Source: Carideicomes alvinocaridis
GTDB taxonomy: Bacteria; Pseudomonadota; Alphaproteobacteria; Rhodobacterales; Rhodobacteraceae
Direction: 5' to 3'
Assembly: GCA_005473895.2 (NCBI GenBank)
Contig: SRJI02000040.1
Coordinates: 1 to 45,266 of the forward strand
DNA: 45,266 nt
Shown: piece by piece, positions 33,361-43,582 of the stretch
How positions within the stretch are numbered: the stretch's first letter is position 1
Layout: every line of letters starts with the position of its first letter
Translations under genes and position numbers: made by a program
Notes under the pieces: model-generated
The model's input: the letters and a program-made list of their open reading frames with translations, nothing else
Databases searched by the model: none
What the model was told of the DNA's origin: nothing

Positions 33361-33954
33361 TCAGGCGGGCTTGCGCGCGATGAAGTCGATCAGCGCGGAC
33401 ATCCCGGCATGGCCGCGACCCTCGCTGATCTCGCGCTCATGGGCGCGGCAGACCAGCACCTCCCACCCGACGAAGGCGGCGCGCAGGATCTCCTCGGTAT
33501 ACATGTTCTCGGGGTTGGGCGGGCCGCCGGTGCCGTATTCGATCTGTTTCGGCGTGTAGCCGTGCAGCATGACCAGGCCGCCGGGCTTGGTCGCCGCCTT
33601 GATCTTGCGGAACTGTTCACGCCGCCCGTCCGGGCCGACGAACTGGATGAAAATCCCGGCCACCAGGTCGAAATCGCCGGGCCAGTCCTCGCGCATGATG
33701 TCGCATTGCCGGAAATCGACCGTGACGCCGTGCTCGTCGGCCAGGCGGCGGGCCTTGGCGAGCGCTGCCGGGGCGAAATCGAGCGCGGTGACCCGCATCC
33801 CCTGTTCGGCCATGAAGACCGAGTTCCGCCCCTCGCCATCGGCCACGGCGAGCGCCGTCGCGCCCGGCACGAGGTAGCCCGCATGCTCGGTCAGGAAGCG
33901 CGCCGGCGCCTTGCCGAAGACGTAATCGCTGGTGTTGTACCGTTCCTGCCACAT
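33361..33954 (-). CDS. Class I SAM-dependent methyltransferase (TehB/thiopurine-like)
   Basis: A 197-residue protein beginning MWQERYNTSDYVFGKAPARFL, typical of small TehB-like or thiopurine S-methyltransferase-like proteins. SAM motif I is degenerate: ALAVADGEGRNSVFMAEQG has D-G-E-G-R-N instead of the usual GxGxG, which is normal for this subgroup. The acidic strand-2 end is in VTALDFAPAAL. Substrates of relatives include tellurite and thiols; the substrate here is unknown. GGAGGG is 8 nt before the ATG. It converges with ntrX and lies downstream of the infC terminator. Confidence 0.85.
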   Translation of the reverse strand: MWQERYNTSDYVFGKAPARFLTEHAGYLVPGATALAVADGEGRNSVFMAEQGMRVTALDFAPAALAKARRLADEHGVTVDFRQCDIMREDWPGDFDLVAGIFIQFVGPDGRREQFRKIKAATKPGGLVMLHGYTPKQIEYGTGGPPNPENMYTEEILRAAFVGWEVLVCRAHEREISEGRGHAGMSALIDFIARKPA

Positions 33955-34010
33955 GGCGTGCCCTCCATTGCCTCCTGCCCAGATGGGGGCGGGCGCGGCC
34001 GGCGGCAAGA

Positions 34011-34040
34011 AAAAAGCCCTGCCGCATGCGACAGGGCCCG
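34011..34040 (-). terminator. Intrinsic terminator of infC
   Basis: GCCCTG (34016-34021) pairs with CAGGGC (34032-34037), and the stem is extended inward by CGCA/TGCG. On the minus strand it is followed by a run of six T. It lies about 30 nt after the infC stop. Confidence 0.8.
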
Positions 34041-34067
34041 TTTTCCGGATGATGGATCAGTCGCCGA

Positions 34068-34613
34068 TTACTTGGCGGCGGGGCCGATCATCATGATCAT
34101 CTGGCGGCCTTCCATCTTCGGCATGTTCTCGACCTTGCCGATTTCCTTGACGTCCTCCGCCACCCGTTCGAGCAACTCGCGGCCAAGGTTCTGGTGCGCC
34201 ATCTCGCGGCCGCGGAAGCGCAGGGTGACCTTTACCTTGTCGCCGCCCTCGAGGAACCGCACCACGTTGCGCATCTTGACGTCGTAGTCGTGGGTGTCGG
34301 TGTTCGGGCGGAACTTGACCTCCTTGACCTCGATCGTCTTCTGCTTCTTGCGCGCCTCGGCCTCACGCTTCTGCTGTTCGTACTTGAACTTGCCGAAATC
34401 CATGATCTTGCAGACCGGCGGCGTGGCGTTGGGCGAAATCTCGACCAGGTCGAGCCCCGCTTCCTCGGCGAGCGTGCGTCCGCGTTCGGGCGTGACGACG
34501 CCGATATTCTCACCCTCCGCCCCGATCAGGCGGATTTCGGGAGCGCGGATGCGGTCGTTGACCCTGGGGCCGGTGTCGCGCGTCGGAGGCGCGTTATGAG
34601 GTCTGCGGGCTAT
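34068..34613 (-). CDS. infC: Translation initiation factor IF-3, apparent AUA start
   Basis: IF-3 binds the 30S subunit and checks start-codon selection. The protein shows [25 protein letters not shown], the linker [18 protein letters not shown], and the C-terminal domain with [15 protein letters not shown] and [13 protein letters not shown]. No ATG, GTG or TTG lies in frame near the conserved N-terminus. ATA at 34613-34611 follows AAGGA by 8 nt and gives 181 residues, almost exactly the E. coli length (180). Known infC genes use AUU or other rare codons for autoregulation. The start is therefore inferred from spacing and length. Confidence 0.92.
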   Translation of the reverse strand: MARRPHNAPPTRDTGPRVNDRIRAPEIRLIGAEGENIGVVTPERGRTLAEEAGLDLVEISPNATPPVCKIMDFGKFKYEQQKREAEARKKQKTIEVKEVKFRPNTDTHDYDVKMRNVVRFLEGGDKVKVTLRFRGREMAHQNLGRELLERVAEDVKEIGKVENMPKMEGRQMIMMIGPAAK

Positions 34614-34652
34614 AGCGAATTTCCTTCGATCGTGGCTGAAATCTGAGAGGGC

Positions 34653-34681
34653 AAGGTAATCTTCGGACCGTGACCTTTCAA
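34653..34681 (-). promoter_or_regulatory. Possible infC promoter
   Basis: Minus-strand TTGAAA (34681-34676) and TACCTT (34658-34653) are 17 bp apart, giving a leader of about 35 nt before the ATA. The -35 is good, the -10 only fair. Confidence 0.3.
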
Positions 34682-34817
34682 GCTGGAATCGGGCGATATG
34701 CGGCCGAAAGTTGACCCCGGCGGGCTTGAGATGCGGGGCCGGGCGCAACACATGCCCCCTGAGACGCGGGGTGGCCTCCGGTTGCGCCGCGACGTGAAGA
34801 TTTGCAGGAGAAATGCC

Positions 34818-35396
34818 ATGAGGTTCGCTGCCATCGTCTTGTTGCTCGCCGCGCTGCTGATCGGCGGCTACGTCTGGTACGGCGCGCGGGAGGCCGAGGA
34901 GGTCACCGTCAACGACGGCACCGACGAGCCGCCCTCGGAGATCGACGTGCCCACCGCCGAGGGCGTCGGCAACTTGCCCGACGAGGAGGGCAACGGGGCC
35001 GCGCCGGGCGAGACTGAAGACGCGCAGTCGCCAGATGCTGGAGAAGGGCCCGAGGCCGGAGAGGCACAGGTTGACGAAGCCGGGGACGACCAAGCGCTCG
35101 AGGCGGGAGATGCCCAAGCGTCGGAGGCTGGGGGCGGAGACGCTCAAGGCGCCGACACGGATGCCAGCGGGGCGGACGGCGCGGCGATCCCGGAGGAAGA
35201 GCTCGACCGCCTGCTGACCGTCGAGGGCTTCGATTTCGACCGGGCGATGACGGTGCTGGAACAGGCCGACCTGTCGGACCCGGTCAAGATGGCCACCCGC
35301 AGCGAACTGGAAAGCGCCCGGGACGAGCCGGAGCTGCTGCAGACCGTGCTCGACGACCTGCGCGAGCGGCTGGGGCTGCCGGCCACCCGCGACTGA
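34818..35396 (+). CDS. Membrane-anchored protein with acidic repeat linker, function unknown
   Basis: A 192-residue protein. An N-terminal hydrophobic helix (residues 4-22) is an uncleaved anchor or signal peptide. Residues about 29-130 form a low-complexity, strongly acidic Glu/Asp/Ala/Gly stretch with loose EAGDAQ-type repeats. The last 60 residues look like a compact helical domain ([18 protein letters not shown], then [16 protein letters not shown]). AGGAG is about 8 nt before the ATG. I recognise no family. It is divergent from infC and ends before a bidirectional terminator. The layout suggests a periplasmic domain on a long flexible tether. Confidence 0.75.
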   Translation: MRFAAIVLLLAALLIGGYVWYGAREAEEVTVNDGTDEPPSEIDVPTAEGVGNLPDEEGNGAAPGETEDAQSPDAGEGPEAGEAQVDEAGDDQALEAGDAQASEAGGGDAQGADTDASGADGAAIPEEELDRLLTVEGFDFDRAMTVLEQADLSDPVKMATRSELESARDEPELLQTVLDDLRERLGLPATRD

Positions 35397-35441
35397 TCAT
35401 CGCCTGAAGAGCGCCGGCCAAGCCCCCGGCAAGACACGAAA

Positions 35442-35470
35442 AAAGCCGCCCCTGAACACGGGGCGGCTTT
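35442..35470 (-). terminator. Intrinsic terminator of fpr (possibly bidirectional)
   Basis: AAAGCCGCCCC (35442-35452) and GGGGCGGCTTT (35460-35470) form a perfect 11 bp stem with a 7 nt loop. On the minus strand six T follow, on the plus strand three. It separates fpr from the convergent acidic-protein gene. Confidence 0.85.
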
Positions 35471-35493
35471 CCGTAATCATCGTGACGGAAGGC

Positions 35494-36342
35494 TCAGTCG
35501 AGGAAGGCCTTTTCCACCACGTAATGCTTGGGGTCGGAATTCGCGCCTTCCTCCAGCCCGTAGCCCTCGAGAAGTTCCTTGATCTCGAGGTTGAAGGCGA
35601 GGTTGCCGCAGACCATGGCGCGGTCGGTGTCGGGGTTGATCGGCTCCACGCCCAGATCGCTGAACACCTCGCCCGAGCGCATCAGGTCGGTGATGCGGCC
35701 CATCTTGGGGCTCTCTTCGCGCGTGGTGGTCGGGTAGTAGCGCAGCTTGGCCAGGTTCTCCGGTCCGATCAGCTCGTTCAGCAGCTCGTCCTGCTTGATC
35801 GATTCGATCAGGTCGGCGCCGTATTTGAGCTCGCCCACCTCGCGGCAGGTATGGGTGATGATGACCTCGTCGTAATCCTCGTAGGTCTGCGGGTCGCGCA
35901 GCAGCGAGGCGAAGGGGGCAAAGCCGGTGCCGGTGGCGAAGAACCAGATGCGCTTGCCCGGCAGCAGGGCGTCATGCACCAGCGTGCCCACGGGCTTGGG
36001 CCGCAGGATGATCTCGTCGCCGGGCTGGATGTGCTGCAGACGCGAGGTCAGCGGGCCGTCCTGCACCTTGATCGAGTAGAATTCCAGTTCTTCGTCCCAG
36101 GAGGGGGAGGCGATGGAATAGGCGCGCAGCAGCGGCTTCTGCTTGCCGGTCTTCGGATCGGGATCGCCCATCAGGCCGATCATCACGAATTCCCCGGAGC
36201 GGAAGCGCAGGGATTGCGGCCGGCTCACCCGGAAGGAGAACAGCCGGTCGGTCCAGTGTTTCACCTCGGTCACCGTCTGCGCGTCGGGCAGGGTCGGGAC
36301 CTTCTTGGCCTTTGCTTCGGTCAATGTGCTTTGCTCGGTCAT
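35494..36342 (-). CDS. fpr: Ferredoxin-NADP(+) reductase
   Basis: FAD enzyme that passes electrons between NADPH and ferredoxin or flavodoxin. The 282-residue protein has the FAD-binding RAYSIASPSWD, the NADP site WFFATGTGFAPFASLLRDP and ITHTCREVGEL, and the C-terminal YVVEKAFLD typical of bacterial subclass FPRs. Downstream of cysH and DUF934, it can supply reduced ferredoxin for sulfite reductase. The gap from DUF934 is about 73 bp, so it may be cotranscribed or have its own promoter; none was clear. A strong terminator follows. Confidence 0.93.
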   Translation of the reverse strand: MTEQSTLTEAKAKKVPTLPDAQTVTEVKHWTDRLFSFRVSRPQSLRFRSGEFVMIGLMGDPDPKTGKQKPLLRAYSIASPSWDEELEFYSIKVQDGPLTSRLQHIQPGDEIILRPKPVGTLVHDALLPGKRIWFFATGTGFAPFASLLRDPQTYEDYDEVIITHTCREVGELKYGADLIESIKQDELLNELIGPENLAKLRYYPTTTREESPKMGRITDLMRSGEVFSDLGVEPINPDTDRAMVCGNLAFNLEIKELLEGYGLEEGANSDPKHYVVEKAFLD

Positions 36343-36415
36343 TTCTGCTGTCTCGCCGGCACGACTGTCCCGGCGCCTCTTGGTACTGTGTGACGAAGAT
36401 CGGCGAAAGGGCGGC

Positions 36416-36832
36416 TCAGCCTCTCAGCCGCGACTGATAGTCATGGGCTTTCCAGTCCGCCCGGAACAGCCACTGGTCCTCGGGCTGCCGCTGGGCCAGC
36501 TCGTCGGAAATCTCCACCTCGTCGAAGCCCGAGCGGCGGGCCATGGCGTATTGATCGGCGATCACGTGGCCCTCGGCCCGCAGCCGCCCCTCGTAGCCCG
36601 CGAGCCGGAGCTGCCGGGCGAGCGTGAAGCCGCGACCGTCCGCGTGGCTGGGAAAGTTGATGCGGATCATCATCAGGTCGGGCTGCGCGCTCACGAAATC
36701 CGCCAGCGCCAGCGGCTCCGCATCCGAGGGCACGGCCACGGCGGTGGTGCCGGGCCCGGCCTCTTCCATGGGGACCACGGGGGCGGCCCAGTCGTCGGCC
36801 CCGAAGCCGCTGTCTGTCACGATAACGCTCAT
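36416..36832 (-). CDS. DUF934 protein of the sulfite reduction operon
   Basis: A 138-residue protein of the DUF934 family, regularly found with sulfite reductase genes. It has the family stretch ALADFVSAQPDLMMIRINFPSHADGRGFTLARQLR (seen as LADFVSAQPDLMMIRINFP and then ADGRGFTLARQLR) followed by GRLRAEGHVIADQYAMARRSGFDEVEI in similar order. No catalytic residues are known. The ATG overlaps the cysH stop by 4 nt (ATGA), so it is translated with cysH. An oxidoreductase accessory role is often guessed but unproven. Confidence 0.88.
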   Translation of the reverse strand: MSVIVTDSGFGADDWAAPVVPMEEAGPGTTAVAVPSDAEPLALADFVSAQPDLMMIRINFPSHADGRGFTLARQLRLAGYEGRLRAEGHVIADQYAMARRSGFDEVEISDELAQRQPEDQWLFRADWKAHDYQSRLRG

Positions 36833-37587
36833 GCGTCGGCTCCTTTGCGTTTGACGCGGCCATCCTCGACATGGATGCCGCATTCACTCTTGTCCATGCC
36901 GCGCCAGCGACCGGCGCGGGGATCCTCGCCCTCGGCCACCTGCGACGTGCAGGGCGCGCAGCCGATGGACGGGTAGCCCTGCGCCACCAGCGGATGCCGG
37001 GGCAGGCGGTTCTCGTCCATGTAGTCCTGCACGTCCTCGCGGGTCCAGTGGGCCAGCGGGTTGACCTTGATCCGGCCGGTCGCTTCCTCCAGCTCGAAGA
37101 AGTCGAGCGCGGCGCGGGTCGTGCCCTGGAAGCGCTTGCGCCCGGTGATCCAGCCGGAGAAGTCGTTCAGCGCGTTCTCCAGCGGTACCGTCTTGCGCAG
37201 GTCGCAGCAGGCGTCGGGATCGCGCAGGCGCAGGGCGCCGTAGGGGTCCTCGCGCTCCAGCGTATCGGCGTCGGTGCGGATGATGCGCACGTCCTTCAGC
37301 CCCAGCCGCTCGGCCACCTCCTGCTGGTAGACCAGCGTCTCGGCGAACAGCAGCCGCGTGTCGATGAAGATCACCGGCGTGCGGTTGTCCACCATCGCCA
37401 CGAGGTGCAGCAGCGCCACGCTTTCCGCCCCGAAGGACGACACCATCGCGATGTCGCCCAGGGCTTTCTCGCCAAGCGCGCCTGCCAGCACGGAGGTGGC
37501 CCCGTGGTGGCGGTAGCGCCGGTTGAGACGCGCGACCAGCTCCTGCCGGTCGGCGTTCAGGCTGTCCCGGTTCGGTTGAACGGTCAT
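36829..37587 (-). CDS. cysH: Assimilatory adenylyl-sulfate (APS) reductase
   Basis: Reduces activated sulfate to sulfite. The 252-residue protein has the PAPS-reductase fold with VSSFGAESVALLHLV and IFIDTRLLFAETLVYQ, and the active-site Cys in ECGIH near the C-terminus. Two extra cysteine pairs, in DACCDLRK and IGCAPCT, are the [4Fe-4S] ligands that mark APS-type enzymes rather than the cluster-free PAPS reductases of enteric bacteria. It lies 12 nt after the sulfite reductase stop and overlaps DUF934. Confidence 0.94.
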   Translation of the reverse strand: MTVQPNRDSLNADRQELVARLNRRYRHHGATSVLAGALGEKALGDIAMVSSFGAESVALLHLVAMVDNRTPVIFIDTRLLFAETLVYQQEVAERLGLKDVRIIRTDADTLEREDPYGALRLRDPDACCDLRKTVPLENALNDFSGWITGRKRFQGTTRAALDFFELEEATGRIKVNPLAHWTREDVQDYMDENRLPRHPLVAQGYPSIGCAPCTSQVAEGEDPRAGRWRGMDKSECGIHVEDGRVKRKGADA

Positions 37588-37599
37588 GGCTTGCGCCCC

Positions 37600-39264
37600 T
37601 TACGCGGCTTCGGCCCGGGCGTCCTCGTAGAGCGCGGCCTTGAACGGCTCCATCCCGAGGCGCCGGTAGGCGGCGAGGAAGGTCTCGTCCGGGCCTTCGC
37701 GGTGGTCCATGTAGGCCTCGACCAGCCGTTCGATGGCCGGCACGATCTCCTCGGCGGAGAAGCCGGGGCCGGTGCGGGTGCCGAGCGCCGCGCCCTCGGT
37801 GCCGTCGCCGCCCAGCGTGATCTGGTAGGTCTCGACCCCGCCGCGGTCCAGCCCGAGGATGCCGATATGGCCCACGTGGTGGTGACCGCAGGCGTTGATG
37901 CAGCCCGAGATCTTGATCTTCAGATGGCCGATATCGTGCTCCATCTTCAGCTCGTCGAAGCGGTTGGCGATCTCCTGCGCGATCGGGATCGAGCGGGCGG
38001 TGGCCAGGGCGCAGTAATCCATGCCGGGGCAGGCGATGATGTCCGAGACCAGCCCGATATTCGCCGTCGCCAGTTCGGCCTCGCGCAGGGCGTCGTAGAC
38101 CGCCGGCAGGTCCGACTTGTGGACATGCGGCAGGATCACGTTCTGCTCGTGGCTGATGCGCAGCTCATCGTAGCCGTAGAGCTCCGCCAGTTCGGCCATG
38201 GCGCGCATCTGATCGGCCGAGGCATCGCCCGGCGTCGCGCCGTGCTTCTTGAGGCTGATCGTGACGATCGAGTGATCCGCGTCGCGATGGGCCGTCAGGT
38301 TGGTGTCGGCCCAGCTGCGGAACAGCACGTCGTTCTCGTAGCGGCTGTCATAGGCGTCGGTCGCGGCCTGCTTGAACTTCGGCAGGGCGAATTGCGACTT
38401 GATCGCGCCAAGCATTTGCTGGTCGGCACCCTCGAAGGTCGGCCGGATCTGCGCATATCGCGCCTCGACCCGTTCGCGAATGTCGTCGATGCCGTGCTCG
38501 TGCACGGTGATCTTGATCCGCGCCTTGTACTTGTTGTCGCGACGGCCGAGCAGGTTGTAGACGCTCACGATGGCCTCGATATAGGCCAGCAGGTCTTCCT
38601 TCGGGACGAAGGAGTTGATGACCTTGCCGATCATCGGCGTCCGGCCGAGGCCCCCGCCCACGACCACCTCGAAACCGGTCTGGCCGTCTTTTTGCACGAT
38701 GCGCAGCCCGATATCGTGGAAGGCGATGACCGCACGGTCATGTTCCGACCCGGAGACGGCGACCTTGAACTTGCGCGGCAGGAACTGGAATTCCGGGTGG
38801 TCGGTGGACCATTGGCGGATCAGCTCTGCATAGGGGCGCGGATCCTCCACCTCGTCGGCGGCGGCGCCGGCGAAATGGTCGGCGGTCACGTTGCGGATCG
38901 TGTTCCCGCTGGTCTGGATCGCGTGCATCTGCACCTCGGCCAGCGCATCGAGCATCTCCGGCACGTCCTTGAGGCGCGGCCAGTTGTACTGGATGTTCTG
39001 CCGGGTGGTGAAATGGCCATAGCCCTTGTCCCAGGTCTCGGCGATATGGGCGAGCTGGCGCATCTGCCGGGCCGAGATCGTGCCGTAGGGGATCGCCACG
39101 CGCAGCATGTAGGCATGGAGCTGCAGGTAGAGGCCGTTCATCAGGCGCAGCGGCTTGAACTCGTCCTCGGTGAGCGAACCGTCAAGCCGGCGCTCGACCT
39201 GGGCGCGGAACTGGCGGTTCCGTTCGGCGACGAAGGCGGCATCGAAATCGGAATAGCTGTACAT
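37600..39264 (-). CDS. Sulfite reductase hemoprotein (siroheme, [4Fe-4S])
   Basis: Six-electron reduction of sulfite to sulfide in cysteine synthesis. The 554-residue protein is of the nitrite/sulfite reductase family with duplicated half-domains: GHFTTRQNIQYNW early in the first, and the cluster-siroheme cysteines in IACPGMDYCALATAR (C-x5-C) and SGCINACGHHHVGHIGI (C-x3-C) in the second. Sulfite rather than nitrite as substrate follows from the cysH, DUF2849 and DUF934 neighbours. The ATG at 39264 has GGAGGGAGACC upstream. No flavoprotein subunit gene is nearby, fitting a ferredoxin-fed enzyme. Confidence 0.93.
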   Translation of the reverse strand: MYSYSDFDAAFVAERNRQFRAQVERRLDGSLTEDEFKPLRLMNGLYLQLHAYMLRVAIPYGTISARQMRQLAHIAETWDKGYGHFTTRQNIQYNWPRLKDVPEMLDALAEVQMHAIQTSGNTIRNVTADHFAGAAADEVEDPRPYAELIRQWSTDHPEFQFLPRKFKVAVSGSEHDRAVIAFHDIGLRIVQKDGQTGFEVVVGGGLGRTPMIGKVINSFVPKEDLLAYIEAIVSVYNLLGRRDNKYKARIKITVHEHGIDDIRERVEARYAQIRPTFEGADQQMLGAIKSQFALPKFKQAATDAYDSRYENDVLFRSWADTNLTAHRDADHSIVTISLKKHGATPGDASADQMRAMAELAELYGYDELRISHEQNVILPHVHKSDLPAVYDALREAELATANIGLVSDIIACPGMDYCALATARSIPIAQEIANRFDELKMEHDIGHLKIKISGCINACGHHHVGHIGILGLDRGGVETYQITLGGDGTEGAALGTRTGPGFSAEEIVPAIERLVEAYMDHREGPDETFLAAYRRLGMEPFKAALYEDARAEAA

Positions 39265-39301
39265 CTCGGGTCTCCCTCCTGCCCTGGATCGGGCGGGGCT
39301 G

Positions 39302-39607
39302 TTACTCTGCGGTCTCGGCCTGCTTGCCGTGGAAATAGTTGGACGGGCCGGTGCGGCGGAAATCCTCGCGGAAGTGCGTGGGGACGGGGCCGTCGGTGCC
39401 CTGCTTGGCGTCGGCGAGGTAAGCGCCCACCACCTGCAGCGGCAGGCTTTCCGCGTGCAGCAGGCGGATCTGGGCATGGGCCTCGTCGGTGATCAGCTCG
39501 GCCTCGCGCATGTCGCGGGTCCAGCCGTCATCGGCGGTCAGGTAGATCACGTCGCCTTCGACGAGGTCGTTGGCGGTGACCACTTTCGGCGTGAAGGGTT
39601 TGGGCAT
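39302..39607 (-). CDS. DUF2849 protein, first gene of the sulfite reduction operon
   Basis: A 101-residue protein of the DUF2849 family, normally encoded just before sulfite reductase in alphaproteobacteria. It has KVVTANDLVEGDVIYLTADDGWT at the start and HFREDFRRTGPSNYFHGKQA at the end. No function is established; its constant position suggests a sulfite reductase accessory role. In many relatives a siroheme synthase gene (cysG) precedes it, but here it is first. The promoter region carries a dyad and an IscR-like element. Confidence 0.88.
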   Translation of the reverse strand: MPKPFTPKVVTANDLVEGDVIYLTADDGWTRDMREAELITDEAHAQIRLLHAESLPLQVVGAYLADAKQGTDGPVPTHFREDFRRTGPSNYFHGKQAETAE

Positions 39608-39634
39608 GTCTCTGGCCTGTCCGGTGCGTTTGAC

Positions 39635-39654
39635 TTGACTGACAATATAGGAAA
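39635..39654. promoter_or_regulatory. IscR-like element over the -10 of the sulfite reduction operon
   Basis: TTGACTGACAATATAGGAAA overlaps a minus-strand -10 (TATATT, 39649-39644). It is nearly identical to the element at 12373-12392 before the DUF59 gene and lies at the same place relative to the -10. The left half fits the type 1 IscR consensus at most positions. Confidence 0.45.
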
Positions 39655-39659
39655 TTGTC
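39641..39659. promoter_or_regulatory. Dyad GACAAT-N7-ATTGTC, candidate Lrp-type operator
   Basis: GACAAT (39641-39646) and ATTGTC (39654-39659) are a perfect 6 bp dyad with 7 bp between. It lies in the 147 bp gap between the divergent DUF2849 and Lrp/AsnC genes. Lrp-family dimers bind such spaced dyads, so local regulation is likely. Confidence 0.45.
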
Positions 39660-39754
39660 CCGGTACTGGACCATGGGGTCGCCCGAATAAGGACATGCGT
39701 TCACCTCGGGCGGTCATCCGGTCCATTTGTTCCGCAAGAGGCAGGAGAGGCAAA

Positions 39755-40216
39755 ATGTCGGTTCGGCTAGACGACACGGATCGGAAAATCCTGGGGGCGC
39801 TGCAGGAGGATGCGGGCCGTTCGCTGGACGAAATCGCCCGCGCGGTGGGCTCTTCGAAGACGCCGGTGTGGAATCGGATCCGCAAGATGCGCGAGGCCGG
39901 GATCATCGGTCAGCAGACGGTCAAGCTCGACGCCGAGGCGCTCGGTTTCGACGCCTGCTTCTTCGTGCTGATCCGCACGTCCGAGCATGACGGCGAGTGG
40001 CAGAAGAAGTTCCTGAAGGCGGTCAAGGAGCGCCCCGAGGTGCAGGAGGCGCACCGGCTGGCGGGCGATATCGACTACATCCTCAAGGTCCGGGTCCGGA
40101 ACGCGCGGGCCTACGACGTCTTCTACCAGGCGCTGATTTCCGAGGTGAAGGTGCACAACGTCACCGCGCTGCTGTCCATGGAAGAGATCAAGTCGACGAT
40201 GGCGCTGCCGCTCTGA
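39755..40216 (+). CDS. Lrp/AsnC-family regulator, probably of the sulfite reduction operon
   Basis: A 153-residue protein with the N-terminal HTH (LDDTDRKILGALQEDAGRSL, then DEIARAVGSSKTPVWNRIRKM) and the C-terminal RAM ligand domain (CFFVLIRTSEHDGEWQKKFL, GDIDYILKVRV). The divergent position and a dyad in the shared gap point to control of the adjacent operon, perhaps in response to cysteine or another sulfur metabolite; that is inference. AGGAGAGG precedes the ATG. Confidence 0.92.
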   Translation: MSVRLDDTDRKILGALQEDAGRSLDEIARAVGSSKTPVWNRIRKMREAGIIGQQTVKLDAEALGFDACFFVLIRTSEHDGEWQKKFLKAVKERPEVQEAHRLAGDIDYILKVRVRNARAYDVFYQALISEVKVHNVTALLSMEEIKSTMALPL

Positions 40217-40558
40217 TCAGGTGCCTGGGCTGCGTGCGGCGCGCGCCGGGGCAGGGTGCCGCCTCCGAAGCATGGGACAGCGTGCCGAGCCGCGGATCGT
40301 CGGGCCGCGGTGCGGCGATCCGACGGTCATGCCATCGCGCTTCATGCCTGCCACGCCCCTCCCATGTCCGAGCTGAGCGCCGGCGGAGCCGATATCGCCG
40401 TGCCGGGGGGCGGCCCGGCGATGCGCGGCGGCCTTCGGCCTTGATTCCGCGCGGGGTTTCGCTCGGGCGGTGCGTGGAGCGTGCCCACCCCACCCATTCC
40501 GCAAATTGAAAAGGCCGCACCCGGAGGCACGGCCTTTTCTCCTGTCCGACGATGCGGA
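40217..40558. other. Gap between the Lrp/AsnC gene and acnA
   Basis: These 342 bp hold no convincing gene; the open frames are short and of Arg/Pro/Ala shadow composition. The only clear signal is the acnA terminator at 40509-40538. GC-rich self-complementary stretches occur near 40385-40440 without a T-run. Confidence 0.4.
40509..40538 (-). terminator. Intrinsic terminator of acnA
   Basis: AAAAGGCCG (40509-40517) and CGGCCTTTT (40530-40538) form a 9 bp stem, with four T closing it on the minus strand. It starts about 20 nt after the acnA stop. Confidence 0.8.
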
Positions 40559-43333
<2,775 letters not shown>

Positions 43334-43428
43334 GGCTCTTGCTCTCCCTGGCGTGATGGGTTGAAGGCAGTTCGCTTGGCGCCGCTTTTGCATCCTTGCG
43401 CGGCCACGATCAAGGGGCAACCGGCGAA

Positions 43429-43445
43429 TCTGTATACCAAAGTAT
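43429..43445. promoter_or_regulatory. GTATAC direct repeat in the acnA upstream region
   Basis: GTATAC is followed 4 bp later by GTATGC, one helical turn apart, within TGTATACCAAAGTATGCCG. GTATAC cores are typical of GntR-type operators. It lies about 100 bp before the acnA start. Confidence 0.25.
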
Positions 43446-43582
43446 GCCGCATTTTCGGGCGCGGCGGTCACGGCCTCTTCACGTGGCCCGGCCGGGGGAT
43501 GCCGGAAAATCGCAAAACCTTGATTGGTTCTCGCGCCGGGTTTTGCTTAGGTAGGCGCAGCGAGGCATGGGGATGTGCGCGT

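Noticed and set aside
40256-40520. Small open frames between the Lrp gene and acnA
   Set aside because: Composition is that of GC-rich non-coding DNA, with overlapping frames on both strands; one runs into the acnA terminator.
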